NCBI RefSeq assembly: GCF_030162935.1 | Contig: NZ_JASAUZ010000056.1 | Location: forward strand, 124,001-188,000 | Reading direction: 5' to 3' | Source: Comamonas halotolerans | GTDB lineage: Bacteria; Pseudomonadota; Gammaproteobacteria; Burkholderiales; Burkholderiaceae_C | Length of the DNA stretch: 64,000 nt | Shown: positions 18,601 to 27,924 of the stretch, piece after piece | Numbering within the stretch: position 1 is the stretch's first letter | How the letters are laid out: each line of letters starts with the position of its first letter | Notes under the pieces: model-generated | What the model was told of the DNA's origin: nothing | Database searches by the model: none | What the model saw: the letters and a program-made list of their open reading frames with translations, nothing else | Position numbers and translations under genes: made by a program

Positions 18601-18638
18601 GGTTCAGTCACTGCCGGCGCAGTGCTGAACCTTTTTTT
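18601..18638 (+). terminator. Intrinsic terminator of the tesA1DEFG operon
   Basis: GGTTCAG-T-CACTGC pairs with GCAGTG-CTGAACC around CGGC (one bulged T), and seven T follow. It lies 38 bases after the tesG stop. Confidence 0.92.
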
Positions 18639-18711
18639 ATGCAGCCCCCGCGATCTGTACCTGCGTCAGCATGCCTCTTCGCATATGCCGTCATTCGTGC
18701 CGCAGGTACAT

Positions 18712-18738
18712 AAAAAAAGGCGCAGCCATTGCTGCGCC
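18712..18738 (-). terminator. Intrinsic terminator of the 18790-20958 unit
   Basis: Read on the minus strand, GGCGCAGC-AATG-GCTGCGCC is followed by seven T (A-run at 18712-18718). It lies about 50 bases after the stop of the hydratase gene. Confidence 0.92.
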
Positions 18739-18789
18739 CAACCCTCAAAGCTTTCCGTAGCAGGGCAGCATGGCTGCCTTGTCGATTTT

Positions 18790-19740
18790 TTACATATAGA
18801 GAATCACCAGATCATTGATCACCGATGGACGATCCTGACCCACCACATGGATATTGAGCTCCATGGTCATCTGCACACCGCTCTTGACCTGCTGCACCGC
18901 CTTGATCCGCGAACGCGCGCGAATCTTGCAGCCAGAAGGCACGGGGGTTGGAAAGCGCAAGCGATCAGAGCCGTAATTGACCATATTGCTGAAGTCCGTA
19001 ACTTCAAAATCCAAGGGAATATGCAATTGACTGGCCAGCACCTGCACCAGTGCGCCATGCGCAATGGTGGTGCCAAAAGGCCCTTTTTCCTTGGCCTGCA
19101 CCGGATCGGTGTGAATCCAGTAGTCATCTCCAGACAGTTGGGCAAACGCATTGATCACATCCTGCGTGACCGTGAACTCGTTGGACCAATCGGTATAGTC
19201 CTCACTCACCAAGGACTGCATGGCCGCCAGATCCTTGCACGACACCACACGCCGTGGCTTGGCCGGTGATGCAGACTGTGCAGCAGCTGGCTGCGCATTG
19301 TCAGCAGCGTCGGCAGCCATGACCGTCGGGAAGCCACTGTCTGCAGGCGTAAATCGCAGCAAGGTCACCTCACCAGGACGGTCATCAAAGACGGCTCTCA
19401 CTGGCATATCGACTTTGAGTGCTTCAGGCTCAACCCCCACCATGGTGGAGTTGATGCGCACCCCTTCGTCGAGCTCCACCACCGCCAGCAACTGGGGCAT
19501 TTCATCCGTGAACTCTGGCAAGGTGGCAATGCGCGCCACGGTAAAGCTATAGAGCCTGCCGTTGCCCGATACCTTCTGCCAGCTCAGGGCCCGCGAGCCA
19601 CAGTGGGGGCAGTGTGTCCGGGGAAAAAACAGCCAGTGCCCCTTGTCGCAGCGCTGAATGCGCACCTCGTGGGCTTTCAAGCCCTCCCAATACGGCGATG
19701 AAATTTCCGTGGGGTGTGGAAGTGGTTTGTTCCATGCCAT
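18790..19740 (-). CDS. DUF35-MaoC fusion: steroid enoyl-CoA hydratase with aldolase-partner domain
   Basis: The 316-residue protein has an N-terminal DUF35 domain (rubredoxin-like Zn ribbon around CDKGHW and CPHCGS, then an OB fold to about residue 125). A linker rich in Ala and a C-terminal MaoC hot-dog domain (about 170-316) with LSGDDYWIHTDPVQAKEKGPFG, a complete hydratase-2 signature, follow. In mycobacterial ChsH2 the order is the reverse (MaoC first, DUF35 last), and its DUF35 binds the Ltp2 aldolase. The gene starts three bases after an Ltp-like aldolase gene, so the pair probably hydrates and then cleaves a steroid side-chain enoyl-CoA. In one Zn position a Cys of the usual CxxC is replaced by the CDKGH pattern. 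Confidence 0.78.
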   Translation of the reverse strand: MAWNKPLPHPTEISSPYWEGLKAHEVRIQRCDKGHWLFFPRTHCPHCGSRALSWQKVSGNGRLYSFTVARIATLPEFTDEMPQLLAVVELDEGVRINSTMVGVEPEALKVDMPVRAVFDDRPGEVTLLRFTPADSGFPTVMAADAADNAQPAAAQSASPAKPRRVVSCKDLAAMQSLVSEDYTDWSNEFTVTQDVINAFAQLSGDDYWIHTDPVQAKEKGPFGTTIAHGALVQVLASQLHIPLDFEVTDFSNMVNYGSDRLRFPTPVPSGCKIRARSRIKAVQQVKSGVQMTMELNIHVVGQDRPSVINDLVILYM

Positions 19741-19743
19741 TTT

Positions 19744-20958
19744 TTACACTCCTCGCAGCACCAGAGCACCCTGCTCACTCATCACGCCCCCTGTGCCCGA
19801 AACATAAGCCAGATCATGGCGTGTCAGTTGTCGTGCACCAGCACGCCCCTGAATTTGGTGAATCGCCTCAATCACCTGGGACATCCCCCCTGCACTGCCC
19901 GACTGACCAAAGCTGAGCTGACCACCATGGGTGTTCATCGGAAAATTGCCCTTGAAAGTAAAGTCGTTATTACGCAAGAAGTCCATGCCCTTGCCCTTTT
20001 CGCAAAAGCCAGCATCCTCCAGCGACAGCATCACGGTGATGGTGTAGCAGTCGTAGATCTGCGCCATATGCATATCGCTGGGCCTGAGCCCCGACATCTC
20101 AAATGCCTTGCGCGATGCCGGTCCAATTGGCGTATGCAGCATGTCTTCCATATAGGTGGGAGACTTGCTCGAAACATGCTCTCCACAGCCAATGATCTCA
20201 ACCGGGCGGTGCTTGGTACGCTTTGCACGGTCACTGCGCGTCACAATCATGGCGCCTCCGCCCGCAGCAGGCAGGACAATCTCCAGCACCCGCAGTGGCT
20301 CGGCCACCATGCGTGAGTTCAGCACATCGTCAACCGTGAGTGGCTGGCCGTAGAACATGGCGTCGGGGTTGTGGCAGGCATTGAAACGCTGGTCCACACT
20401 GATGCGTGCCAGTGCTGCTGCATCGTAGCCATGCACTGCGCCATAGCGCTGAGCAATCATGGCGTAACCCGTGTTTTGCGCCATGTGCCCATAAGGCAGA
20501 TCCATTTCTGCCTCGGGTGCACCATATCGTGTGCTGTGTCCACCAAAACGGCTGCTTTTCATCACCTCCTTGAAGTGATCATCGTGCTCAGACATCGGCG
20601 TCATGCGCGCCGGGATCACACACACCACGGTGTTGCACAGTCCCAGCTCGATCGCTGCTGCGGCTCTCCATACCATGGCCACAGAACTGGCTCCGCCCAA
20701 GTCCACAACTTCGGCAAAGTTCAGCCGCACTCCCAGGTACTCTCCAGCCATGGCTGGCACAAAACTGCCCGCTTCGTGAAAGTGCGGGCCGCTGGTGATC
20801 AGTCCATCCACTTCGGACAGCTCCATCCCTGCATCTTCCAGTGCCTTGAGCGTCAGATCCGCCACCTGCTCCAGATGGAACATGCGAGGCGCTGTCGCAT
20901 ATTTCTCTGGCTTGTACTGCGCTGCACCCACCAGCGCAGCTTTTCCTTGCAATCCCAT
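19744..20958 (-). CDS. Thiolase-fold steroid side-chain aldolase (Ltp2/SCP-x type)
   Basis: The 404-residue protein has the thiolase-like fold of lipid-transfer-protein aldolases: VDLGGASSVAMVWRAAAA where true thiolases carry the nucleophilic Cys (here Ser), IYDCYTITVMLSLEDAG, and MNTHGGQLSFGQSG. These features fit a retro-aldol lyase releasing acetyl- or propionyl-CoA from a side-chain 3-hydroxyacyl-CoA rather than a thiolase. The ATG at 20958 is chosen (AAAGGTGGGGTGT in front); a GTG nine bases upstream is less likely. It is the first gene of a two-gene unit whose promoter region holds an operator-like element. Which of two side-chain rounds it serves is unknown. Confidence 0.77.
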   Translation of the reverse strand: MGLQGKAALVGAAQYKPEKYATAPRMFHLEQVADLTLKALEDAGMELSEVDGLITSGPHFHEAGSFVPAMAGEYLGVRLNFAEVVDLGGASSVAMVWRAAAAIELGLCNTVVCVIPARMTPMSEHDDHFKEVMKSSRFGGHSTRYGAPEAEMDLPYGHMAQNTGYAMIAQRYGAVHGYDAAALARISVDQRFNACHNPDAMFYGQPLTVDDVLNSRMVAEPLRVLEIVLPAAGGGAMIVTRSDRAKRTKHRPVEIIGCGEHVSSKSPTYMEDMLHTPIGPASRKAFEMSGLRPSDMHMAQIYDCYTITVMLSLEDAGFCEKGKGMDFLRNNDFTFKGNFPMNTHGGQLSFGQSGSAGGMSQVIEAIHQIQGRAGARQLTRHDLAYVSGTGGVMSEQGALVLRGV

Positions 20959-21014
20959 ACACCCCACCTTTTAAAAAAGTACGATTTCATTGTGTTGACC
21001 GTCCTACAGCACTA

Positions 21015-21033
21015 AATCGTCTAAGCAGACTAA
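21015..21033 (-). promoter_or_regulatory. Operator-like element before the aldolase gene
   Basis: On the minus strand it reads TTAGTC-TGCTTA-GACGATT, 56 bases before the aldolase ATG at 20958. It shares TTAGTC-N6-GACGAT with the tesA2 and DUF1329 elements. Confidence 0.55.
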
Positions 21034-21249
21034 GGGAGAGTCTCGATAGATAGGGGCAGGATCTGTTGACAATACGACAACCCGCAGCCTGCAGGCCGGC
21101 CCGGCCCAAGCGGGCCCGCTACATACCGGCGAGGCAGCGTCTGCCTGATCTCTTGCACTCCCTACTGAGCACCACGCGCTCAGCTTCATCGACTTGAGCG
21201 CTGAAATACGCGCCTGAAACACGGTGAATACCCGTAGTTATGGTTCTGA

Positions 21250-21267
21250 ACGTCCATTCGGACGATG
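21250..21267 (+). promoter_or_regulatory. Operator-like element before the Ycf48-like gene
   Basis: ACGTC-CATTCG-GACGATG contains the inverted repeat CGTCC-ATTC-GGACG. It lies 84 bases before GTG 21352, with GACGATG nearest the gene. The 11 bases CGGACGATGCC recur at 45036-45046. Confidence 0.65.
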
Positions 21268-21351
21268 CCCCCAAGCCTGCAAAACAAAAAATGACATCAC
21301 CAAAGTCATGCCCCATGAGTCCTCTGGCATGGACACAACAAGGAGACAACC

Positions 21352-22353
21352 GTGAGAACACTCGTAGGCTTGGGCGCTTCGGCACTGATGGCACTGGCCA
21401 CTGTCGCCGCGTTCGCACATCGCACGCCACCACCGCTTGCACCCACATCGCTGGGTGTGGAACACCTGCACTTCAACGCTCTGACCATGAATGGTGAACG
21501 TCTCTTGGCAGCCGGAGCCATGGGCGAGATTTTGTACACCGACAACCAGGGTGGTGAATGGAAGCGTGCCAACGTCAAGCAGGATCGCCAGGCTCTGCTG
21601 GTGAGCATGGCCTTTTCCAAGGACAAAAAAGTGGGCATGGCCGTAGGCCATGAGGGCTGGATCTTGCGCACGCAAGATGGCGGCAAGACCTGGGAAGAAG
21701 TCGCATTTGACAAAGAAAATGGCGAGCCCCTGATGTCCATTGCCCAGCTACCCTCTGGTGAATGGGTGGCTGTTGGCGCCTTTGGCCGTGCGCTGCATTC
21801 ACTGGATGGGGGCAACAGCTGGCAAGCCTGGCCACTGCCCGAAGAAGTGCAGGACAAACACTTGAATCGCATCGCCCATTCGGACGATGGTCAATACTGG
21901 CTGATTGCTGGCGAGTTGGGTCTTTTGGTGGAATCCAAGGATTTTGGCCAGACCTGGCACACGGTCCCCCCGTTTTACAACGGCTCTTTCTACAACGCCA
22001 TGGCATTGCCCAATGGGGGCTGGCTCACTTATGGCATGCGAGGCAATGTCTACCGAAAGGCAGATGCACATTCCGCCTGGCAGCAATCGACTGTGGGTGC
22101 TCCCGTCTCTTTCTTTAGCCATACCCTGCAAGCAGACGGCAACATCACCCTGGTGGGCCAAGGCGCCACCATCGGTGTGAGCAACAACAACGGGCAAAGC
22201 TTCTCTCTACAAAAAGTGCCAGGCCGTGCCACCTTGACCGATGTGGTGCAGTCACCCAATGGCAAAACCTGGATTGCCAGCACCTCCGGCATCCAAACAC
22301 TGCCTACAGCAGCTCCCGGTGAAGCAGCTGCACGCCAAGGAGCATCCAAGTGA
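21352..22353 (+). CDS. Exported Ycf48/HCF136-like beta-propeller protein
   Basis: The 333-residue product has an N-terminal signal peptide (MRTLVGLGASALMALATVAAFA) and repeated propeller blades with the pattern G-x-I-x-x-T-D/Q-D-G-G-x-x-W. Examples are LYTDNQGGEWKR, ILRTQDGGKTWEE, LHSLDGGNSWQAW and LVESKDFGQTWHT. Ycf48-like proteins assist assembly of membrane complexes in phototrophs; in heterotrophs the role is unknown. It overlaps the next gene, an RND transporter, by four bases (GTGA), so a periplasmic partner of that transporter is the best inference. The start is GTG, preceded by AAGGAGACAACC. An operator-like element upstream links it to the steroid genes. Confidence 0.8.
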   Translation: MRTLVGLGASALMALATVAAFAHRTPPPLAPTSLGVEHLHFNALTMNGERLLAAGAMGEILYTDNQGGEWKRANVKQDRQALLVSMAFSKDKKVGMAVGHEGWILRTQDGGKTWEEVAFDKENGEPLMSIAQLPSGEWVAVGAFGRALHSLDGGNSWQAWPLPEEVQDKHLNRIAHSDDGQYWLIAGELGLLVESKDFGQTWHTVPPFYNGSFYNAMALPNGGWLTYGMRGNVYRKADAHSAWQQSTVGAPVSFFSHTLQADGNITLVGQGATIGVSNNNGQSFSLQKVPGRATLTDVVQSPNGKTWIASTSGIQTLPTAAPGEAAARQGASK

Positions 22354-24836
22354 CGTTGACAGAACCTACATCCATCTTGCACAAAATGATCGCCATCACT
22401 GCACGCTGGCTGATCTCCTGGAGCAAGACCATCATCTTGATCACTCTGGTTGTGACCACTTTGTTAGGCATTTCAGCGCTGCGCACACATCTGGACCCTG
22501 GATTCAACAAGCTGATTCCGTTGCGCCATGCCTACATGGAAACCTTCCTCAAGCACAATGCCACCTTCTCGGGTGCCAACCGCATTCTGGTGAGCGTGCA
22601 GTGGAAGGGTGAAGGCGATATCTACAACAAAGAATTCCTCGAAACCCTGCGCAACGTCACGGATGAAGTGTTCTTCACCCCAGGCGTCAACCGTGGTCAG
22701 GTGTACTCGTTGTTCACACCCAATGTGAAATACATCGAGATCACCGAATCCGGCTACGTGGGTGAGGTGCTGATTCCTTCTCGTTTCGAAGCCAATGCGC
22801 AAGGACTGGCCCAGGTACGCTCCAACGTGGCCAAATCCGGTCAGATTGGCAGCCTGGTGAGTAACGACCTGCGCTCGGCCATGGTTCGTGCCGACCTGAT
22901 GGAAGTAAACCCCGAAACCGGCAACAAACTGGACTACCACGAGGTGGCACAGCGCCTGGAAGAAATACGCGGCAAATTTCAGAATGGGCAGATCGATATC
23001 CAGATCATTGGTTTTTCCAAGGTTCTGGGCGACGTCATGGACGGCTTGATGACCGTGATGACATTCTTCGCGGTCGCCTTTGTCATTACCGCCATCATGC
23101 TGCGCATGTATGCGCGCTCCACGAATCTCACGGTGGTGGCTTTGCTCGTGGCGCTGCTGCCGGTAATCTGGCTGCTGGGCATTTTGCCGCTGATTGGCTA
23201 TGGGATTGACCCCATGTCGATTCTGGTTCCATTCATGATCTTCTCAATCGGCGTCTCCCACGCCGTGCAGATGACTGGTGCGTGGAAATTCGACGTACGC
23301 GCAGGCATGACCGCCAAGCAGGCGGCTGAAAATGCCATCCGTCAGCTTGCCATCCCTGGCAGCCTGGCCTTGCTGGCCAATGCCCTGGGCTTCATGGTGA
23401 TCATGATGATCGACATCCCCATCGTTCACGAACTGGGCGTGACTGCTTGCCTGGGTGTACTGCTGATGATCATCACCAACAAAGTCTTCTTGCCTGCGGT
23501 GCTGGCACATGTCCGCCTGGAAAAGAGTGCCATGCACACCTCCAACGAGGTGAAAAACGGCCGCAGCCGTCTGTGGTGGAACCTGTCCGCCCTGGCTGAA
23601 AGCCGCCCTGCGCTCATCTCTTTGCTCATCGCGGGTGTGTTCCTTGCCGCTGGCACTTACCAGTCCCGCTTCTTGCTAACAGGCGATATCGGCACGGGGG
23701 CTCCAGAGTTGCGCGCCGACTCGCGCTACAACCTGGACAACGACACCATTTTGCGCAACTACTCCATCGGCATGGATGTTCTGTCTGTCTACGTGGAAAC
23801 CAAAAACCTGGAAGAAGCGTGCCTGAACTGGGAGGTGATGAATGCCGTCGAGCGCTTTGAAGCACGCATGAGCCGTGTGGATGGCGTGCAGTCGGTATCC
23901 ACGGTTGCGGGCATGGCAAAAATTGCGACCTCTGGCAACAACGAAGGCAACCCACGCTGGGCAGCGCTGCAACGCAGCGAGGCCGCATTGCGCTCGGGAG
24001 CCAAAGCACTCTCGCCAGATCTGGGCCTGAACAACGAGGGCTGCCACGTGATCAACCTGCAGGTGTTCCTGAAAGACCATGAGGGCTCCACCCTGACCCA
24101 CGTGGTCAAGGAAGTACAGCAGTTCATCGCCAACAACCCTGTGCCCAACGCCGAGTTCAAACTCGCTGGTGGCAACGCAGGTGTCGCCTACGCCACCAAC
24201 GAGGCCGTCGAACAAGCCGAAGTGCAAATGCTCGGTGCACTTTTTGCCGCCATCACCTTGCTGTGCTGGCTCACCTTCCGCAGCTGGCGCGCCGTGCTGT
24301 GCATCATTGTTCCACTGGCCCTGGTTTCCATTCTGTGCAATGCACTGATGTCGCTGCTGGGCATTGGCCTCAAGGTTGCCACCTTGCCCGTCATTGCATT
24401 GGGCGTGGGTGTCGGCGTGGACTATGGCATCTACCTGTTTGAAAGCATGCAACATGAGCTGCGTGCCCGTGCCATCACCTTGCGCGAGTCGTTCTACGAA
24501 GCCATGCGCCAACGTGGTAGCGCGGCTATCTTTACCGCACTGACCATGTCCATCGGCGTTGGCACCTGGGCGTTCTCAGCCCTGAAGTTCCAGGCTGACA
24601 TGGGCATTTTGCTGGCATTCATGTTCCTGGTGAACATGCTGGGCGCGGTGTTCTTGCTGCCCGCCATGGCTTGTTGGCTCAATGTCGGGCAGGCTGAACA
24701 AAAAGCCCACGCTCCAAAAACCGACGGACAAGCCTCGTCAACATCGACGTCCAGTGCCACGGACCCTGCAGCGGTCCACGCAGGAGGTGCCTATCTGAAG
24801 ATGGAACCTCAGGCTTCCATCCATAAAAAGCTGTAA
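22350..24836 (+). CDS. RND/MMPL-family inner-membrane transporter (HAE3-like)
   Basis: The 828-residue protein has the duplicated RND layout. TM1 (about residues 29-48) is followed by a periplasmic domain and a five- to six-helix block (about 225-400; FAVAFVITAIMLR, SILVPFMIFSIGVSHAVQ). A second half then repeats this (TM near 430, periplasmic domain, helix block about 640-790; GVGVGVDYGIYLFESM and MLGAVFLLPAMACWL). The HAE3/MmpL group moves lipids, hopanoids and other hydrophobic compounds. The start is GTG 22350 within the stop of the propeller gene, with AAGGAG eight bases before. The cargo is unknown; the gene context suggests steroids or their metabolites. Confidence 0.85.
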   Translation: MTLTEPTSILHKMIAITARWLISWSKTIILITLVVTTLLGISALRTHLDPGFNKLIPLRHAYMETFLKHNATFSGANRILVSVQWKGEGDIYNKEFLETLRNVTDEVFFTPGVNRGQVYSLFTPNVKYIEITESGYVGEVLIPSRFEANAQGLAQVRSNVAKSGQIGSLVSNDLRSAMVRADLMEVNPETGNKLDYHEVAQRLEEIRGKFQNGQIDIQIIGFSKVLGDVMDGLMTVMTFFAVAFVITAIMLRMYARSTNLTVVALLVALLPVIWLLGILPLIGYGIDPMSILVPFMIFSIGVSHAVQMTGAWKFDVRAGMTAKQAAENAIRQLAIPGSLALLANALGFMVIMMIDIPIVHELGVTACLGVLLMIITNKVFLPAVLAHVRLEKSAMHTSNEVKNGRSRLWWNLSALAESRPALISLLIAGVFLAAGTYQSRFLLTGDIGTGAPELRADSRYNLDNDTILRNYSIGMDVLSVYVETKNLEEACLNWEVMNAVERFEARMSRVDGVQSVSTVAGMAKIATSGNNEGNPRWAALQRSEAALRSGAKALSPDLGLNNEGCHVINLQVFLKDHEGSTLTHVVKEVQQFIANNPVPNAEFKLAGGNAGVAYATNEAVEQAEVQMLGALFAAITLLCWLTFRSWRAVLCIIVPLALVSILCNALMSLLGIGLKVATLPVIALGVGVGVDYGIYLFESMQHELRARAITLRESFYEAMRQRGSAAIFTALTMSIGVGTWAFSALKFQADMGILLAFMFLVNMLGAVFLLPAMACWLNVGQAEQKAHAPKTDGQASSTSTSSATDPAAVHAGGAYLKMEPQASIHKKL

Positions 24837-24871
24837 TTAGCGCTTTGCACAGCTGTGTGCAATGCACCTGA

Positions 24872-24895
24872 AGGACGCCACTGGCGTCCTTTTTC
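24872..24895 (+). terminator. Intrinsic terminator after the RND transporter gene
   Basis: AGGACGCC-ACT-GGCGTCCT followed by a T-run, 35 bases after the transporter stop. Confidence 0.92.
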
Positions 24896-25154
24896 ATTTG
24901 CTTGTTGAACGGACAATCCTTGCGCGCCATCTGGCCGCGGAAGTCGCCAAGGCATGTCGTCGCTTGACCAGGAAAACAGCGCCCAATCGACTCACCCTCC
25001 TGTCGAATGGATATCGCAAGCACACCCATGTGCCTTTGCTGGCTTGAGGGCAACAAGCTCCCATTGCAGCCCTACGTCCATTGACGAATGCGTCATCCCA
25101 AAGCCCAGGGCTTTATCCAGCCGCTTCAGACCTGCTCTGCGCACCCTTGGCACA

Positions 25155-25181
25155 CAAAAAAGCCAGTGCTTGGCACTGGCT
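25155..25181 (-). terminator. Intrinsic terminator of the DUF1329-DUF1302-hydrolase unit
   Basis: On the minus strand AGCCAGTGC-CAA-GCACTGGCT is followed by six T. It lies about 36 bases after the hydrolase stop. Confidence 0.92.
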
Positions 25182-25216
25182 CGTCTAATCAGAAGATGAT
25201 TCGCAAAGGTGATGGG

Positions 25217-26332
25217 TTAAGACAACCTGAAGTTCAACTTGAGAAACTGCAATAGCTGCCGATTGGCCAATTTACGCGCCGTTTCACTGCGACCACTGAC
25301 ATAGCCCACTTTGACACACTCATCCAATGCTTTGCTGTTTTGCGATCGAATAAGGTAGCGTGTCTGACGATCAGTTTTCGCATCCGAAGGAATCAGCGCC
25401 TTGCCTTCGAATGTCGGTATGTCCTTGTCATCAAAGGCAATCATGCATTCCTGCACCTTGGAGCTTGCCATTGTCTTTGCGCCAGCAAGCTGTTCGGTCT
25501 TAACGCCATGTTCTGCCTTGGAATACACCACCGAGCTGACAGCAGACCCGGCTTCACGCAGCAAGGCTTCCTCGGCTGCACACGTTGCCAGATAGTGAGT
25601 GCCCTCTTCCCGCTCTGCGCGGAAACTTACCAAAGGAGCACCGGTTGTGTGCCGAATCTGCATCTTTGCATAACAAGGGCCAAAAAAGTCCACATGCAAA
25701 GCGAATGCAGTCACATCAGGCGCCAGCTTCTCATAAATACGCTCGTCCAGACTCATTCGCGCAGCAACACCCCCCTTGGAGAAGCCCAGCAGGCCAATGC
25801 GCTGCGGATCAATGGCAAGGTGCTTGTTCAATGTGCGCAAAGCGGCATAGGCATCCGCAACGGCATCAAATTCGGAAACCCCCATGATTTTCAATTCATC
25901 GGGCATCCCTTCGCTGATGCCTCTTGGTTTCAGGTTGTCCAGCACAAAAACGGCAATACCGTTATCCGTCAGCATCTTGGCGGTTTCATTTTCACGACCG
26001 GGTATGGCTCCTGCACCACCAGGCAAAATCACCACGGCAGGTACGGGATGTGTCTCGCTGGCTTTCGCGGGCAAAGACAATCTCCCCATCCCCATCGATG
26101 CCTCAGCCACGTTGGACTGGCTCAGCAGCACATCCAGGTCATAAGGACTGCTGGACTTGAAGCGAATTTCCCCTTGGGTGTCACTGTGCAACACGGTCGG
26201 CGGCATCATTGGCACAACTTTGGGCAAAGGCGGAAATGCATTGAGCAACGGCGATGCTGACGCGGCGCTGCTCCAGGCCAGGGCAGCTACCAGCGCAGCC
26301 ATGCTCCTAAGCTTTGTGTTCCAAGTTCGCAT
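25217..26332 (-). CDS. Exported dienelactone-hydrolase-like alpha/beta hydrolase
   Basis: The 371-residue product carries a signal peptide (to about ASAS, residue 27). The alpha/beta-hydrolase fold that follows has an oxyanion segment PAVVILPGGAGAIPGREN, the nucleophile elbow LLGFSKGGVAA, and a probable catalytic His in KAEHGVK; an Asp in HVDFFGPC also fits the DLH family. The C-terminal 80 residues are an extra region. It should act in the periplasm. An esterase or lactonase acting on conjugated or esterified steroids would fit but is conjecture. The start is ATG 26332 (AGGAAAG before it) rather than the TTG 21 bases upstream. It is the last gene of the unit with DUF1302 and DUF1329. Confidence 0.72.
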   Translation of the reverse strand: MRTWNTKLRSMAALVAALAWSSAASASPLLNAFPPLPKVVPMMPPTVLHSDTQGEIRFKSSSPYDLDVLLSQSNVAEASMGMGRLSLPAKASETHPVPAVVILPGGAGAIPGRENETAKMLTDNGIAVFVLDNLKPRGISEGMPDELKIMGVSEFDAVADAYAALRTLNKHLAIDPQRIGLLGFSKGGVAARMSLDERIYEKLAPDVTAFALHVDFFGPCYAKMQIRHTTGAPLVSFRAEREEGTHYLATCAAEEALLREAGSAVSSVVYSKAEHGVKTEQLAGAKTMASSKVQECMIAFDDKDIPTFEGKALIPSDAKTDRQTRYLIRSQNSKALDECVKVGYVSGRSETARKLANRQLLQFLKLNFRLS

Positions 26333-26404
26333 ACTTGCTTTCCTAAAAATCAAAGCCCAAACACCGCGTAAGCAACACGTTGTTTGGGCATAGCGCTCGG
26401 TGCT

Positions 26405-27907
26405 TTAGAACGAGTACTTCATAGTCATGCTCACCTGGTCACGGTCAGCCATGACGTGGTTGCGCAATGGATCATTGGAAGGGCTACCCAGGTAATTCGT
26501 GTAAGTCACGTTCACCGAGTAATTGCTGTGACGCACAAAGGTGGCGCCGATGCTGAAGCGGCTGTCGCCTTGGCCGCCACCAAAGGTACCCACCATGGCT
26601 CGGCCACGCAGCTGCGCCTGGTAGCTGATAGGCACGGTCAGATCCCAGCCTTCGGTGATGCCTGGGAAACCCAGTGTCAAAGTAGCTGCAGCGACCAAGG
26701 AATTGCGTGTCTGGAAGTTCAGGTCATTGATATTGCCCTGCTCGACACTCATCACGCGAGAGCCGGATACTTCCGCAGCCAGCGAAACATCATCCGCAAA
26801 CCCTGTACGACCGATGTTGTAGATACCGCCCACGTTGGCCTGCACCACATTCGAGCGCACTGGCGTGGCATACGCGCCCATCAACGCTGGCGTACCCTTG
26901 CGATAGCTGGCTTCACTGAACAACGAGAACTTGCCAAACGTGGTGCTCAGCGTCGTGCCCAGCATTTGCACGTCATCGAAGTAACGGACTCTGTAGCCGC
27001 CTCCACTCATGACAATGCTGGGTGAGCGATCCTTGTAGTCGAGGTAGTACAGACCAACTTCGGTCTCGTTGGTCACGCGATAACGTCCACCGATACCCCA
27101 TTGCCCGGAATCGCTGGGACGAATATCACCCATTCGCGGCAAATAGCATGTAGGGCCGGTGTTGCCACATCTGGCGCCATGGCCCAGCAAGTTGGTCGTG
27201 CTGGTATACATGCCAACGGCAGGCAACAGCGTTTCATGGAAACCGAATTGGTAGTGCGCCAACAATGACAGATTGGGCGTCAGCTCAATCGAAGCCGCAA
27301 TCTGGTCTTCTGGCAGCAACACTTCCTTGATTTCGGCACCTGGAGACGCCGCCTTGGCCGCATCGCTGGGGCCCTGGGCTGCCGCAATATTGGCGAAGTA
27401 CATGGACTCACCCCAGTTCACCACCTGGCGCCCCAGACGAATCGTGGCGCGCGACGAGCCTACATTGAAGCCGGTGTAGACATAGGTATCCAGCAAGCGG
27501 GCGTAACCGCCGCCGTAACGCTTGGCCTCGGAGGTGAAACGATCAGCCGGACCAGGTGTGCTGATAGGGCCATCATTGTCATTGCGACGGTGGTAGACAT
27601 CGTCGTAGAACACACTGCCAGTCAACACAATACCCGAGCTTCCCTTGGACAGCTTGCTTTCAAACAGCGCGCCCAGACGGTTCGCTGTCAAAGAGCCTTT
27701 GTCAAAGTTGCGGTTACCGTCCGAAGCCAGAATAGGCGATGGATTGGCCACACGCACGCCCAGGCCATAGCTCAAATTCAAGCGCCAGTCCAGGTTCAGG
27801 CCATCGCCAAGATCGATGGTCTCCCCAGCCTGAACTGCCCCCATGCCCATCATCAAGGCGGCAAAGGCAACTGGCGAGAGCTTTTTCATATTGTTTTTCA
27901 TGGTCAT
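26405..27907 (-). CDS. DUF1302 family outer-membrane beta-barrel protein
   Basis: The 500-residue protein begins with a short signal peptide (to about VQAGE, residue 28). It has the DUF1302 hallmarks: DGLNLDWRLNLSYGLGVRVANP, NRNFDKGSLTANRLGALFES, RLGRQVVNWGES and a C-terminus ending in a strand with terminal Phe (SMTMKYSF), as expected of outer-membrane barrels. DUF1302 genes commonly stand beside DUF1329 and RND transporter genes in degraders of hydrophobic compounds. A role as steroid channel or outer-membrane exit is inferred, not shown. Two in-frame ATGs (M3, M7) are alternative starts; none has a decisive ribosome-binding site. It lies 17 bases after DUF1329. Confidence 0.82.
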   Translation of the reverse strand: MTMKNNMKKLSPVAFAALMMGMGAVQAGETIDLGDGLNLDWRLNLSYGLGVRVANPSPILASDGNRNFDKGSLTANRLGALFESKLSKGSSGIVLTGSVFYDDVYHRRNDNDGPISTPGPADRFTSEAKRYGGGYARLLDTYVYTGFNVGSSRATIRLGRQVVNWGESMYFANIAAAQGPSDAAKAASPGAEIKEVLLPEDQIAASIELTPNLSLLAHYQFGFHETLLPAVGMYTSTTNLLGHGARCGNTGPTCYLPRMGDIRPSDSGQWGIGGRYRVTNETEVGLYYLDYKDRSPSIVMSGGGYRVRYFDDVQMLGTTLSTTFGKFSLFSEASYRKGTPALMGAYATPVRSNVVQANVGGIYNIGRTGFADDVSLAAEVSGSRVMSVEQGNINDLNFQTRNSLVAAATLTLGFPGITEGWDLTVPISYQAQLRGRAMVGTFGGGQGDSRFSIGATFVRHSNYSVNVTYTNYLGSPSNDPLRNHVMADRDQVSMTMKYSF

Positions 27908-27924
27908 CGCTTTGAATGGATAGA

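Larger units (their letters stand above)
20959..21351. other. Divergent regulatory region between aldolase and Ycf48-like genes
   Basis: These 393 bases hold two operator-like elements, one facing each gene (21015-21033 and 21250-21267), and a GC-rich hairpin around 21095-21117 (GGCCCG pairing CGGGCC). I see no coding frame that resembles a protein family. Confidence 0.65.
24837..25216. other. Convergent intergenic region with two terminators
   Basis: These 380 bases separate the ends of the RND transporter gene and the exported hydrolase gene. They contain one intrinsic terminator for each strand (24872-24895 and 25155-25181). The stretch between these has no supported gene. Confidence 0.7.

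Noticed and set aside
18712-18738. Short CRISPR-like or REP-like repeats in intergenic hairpins
   Set aside because: Each hairpin of this kind (also 24872, 25155, 43716, 53394, 57407, 61479) is a different sequence with a T-run just after a stop codon, so they are terminators.
19744-20958. Annotation as an ordinary biosynthetic or degradative thiolase
   Set aside because: The usual nucleophilic Cys is Ser and the gene is paired with a DUF35-MaoC protein, which fits an Ltp-type aldolase better.
25101-25115. Possible further operator copy, CGTCCATTGACG
   Set aside because: The spacer is four bases and it lies between two gene ends where no transcription should start.
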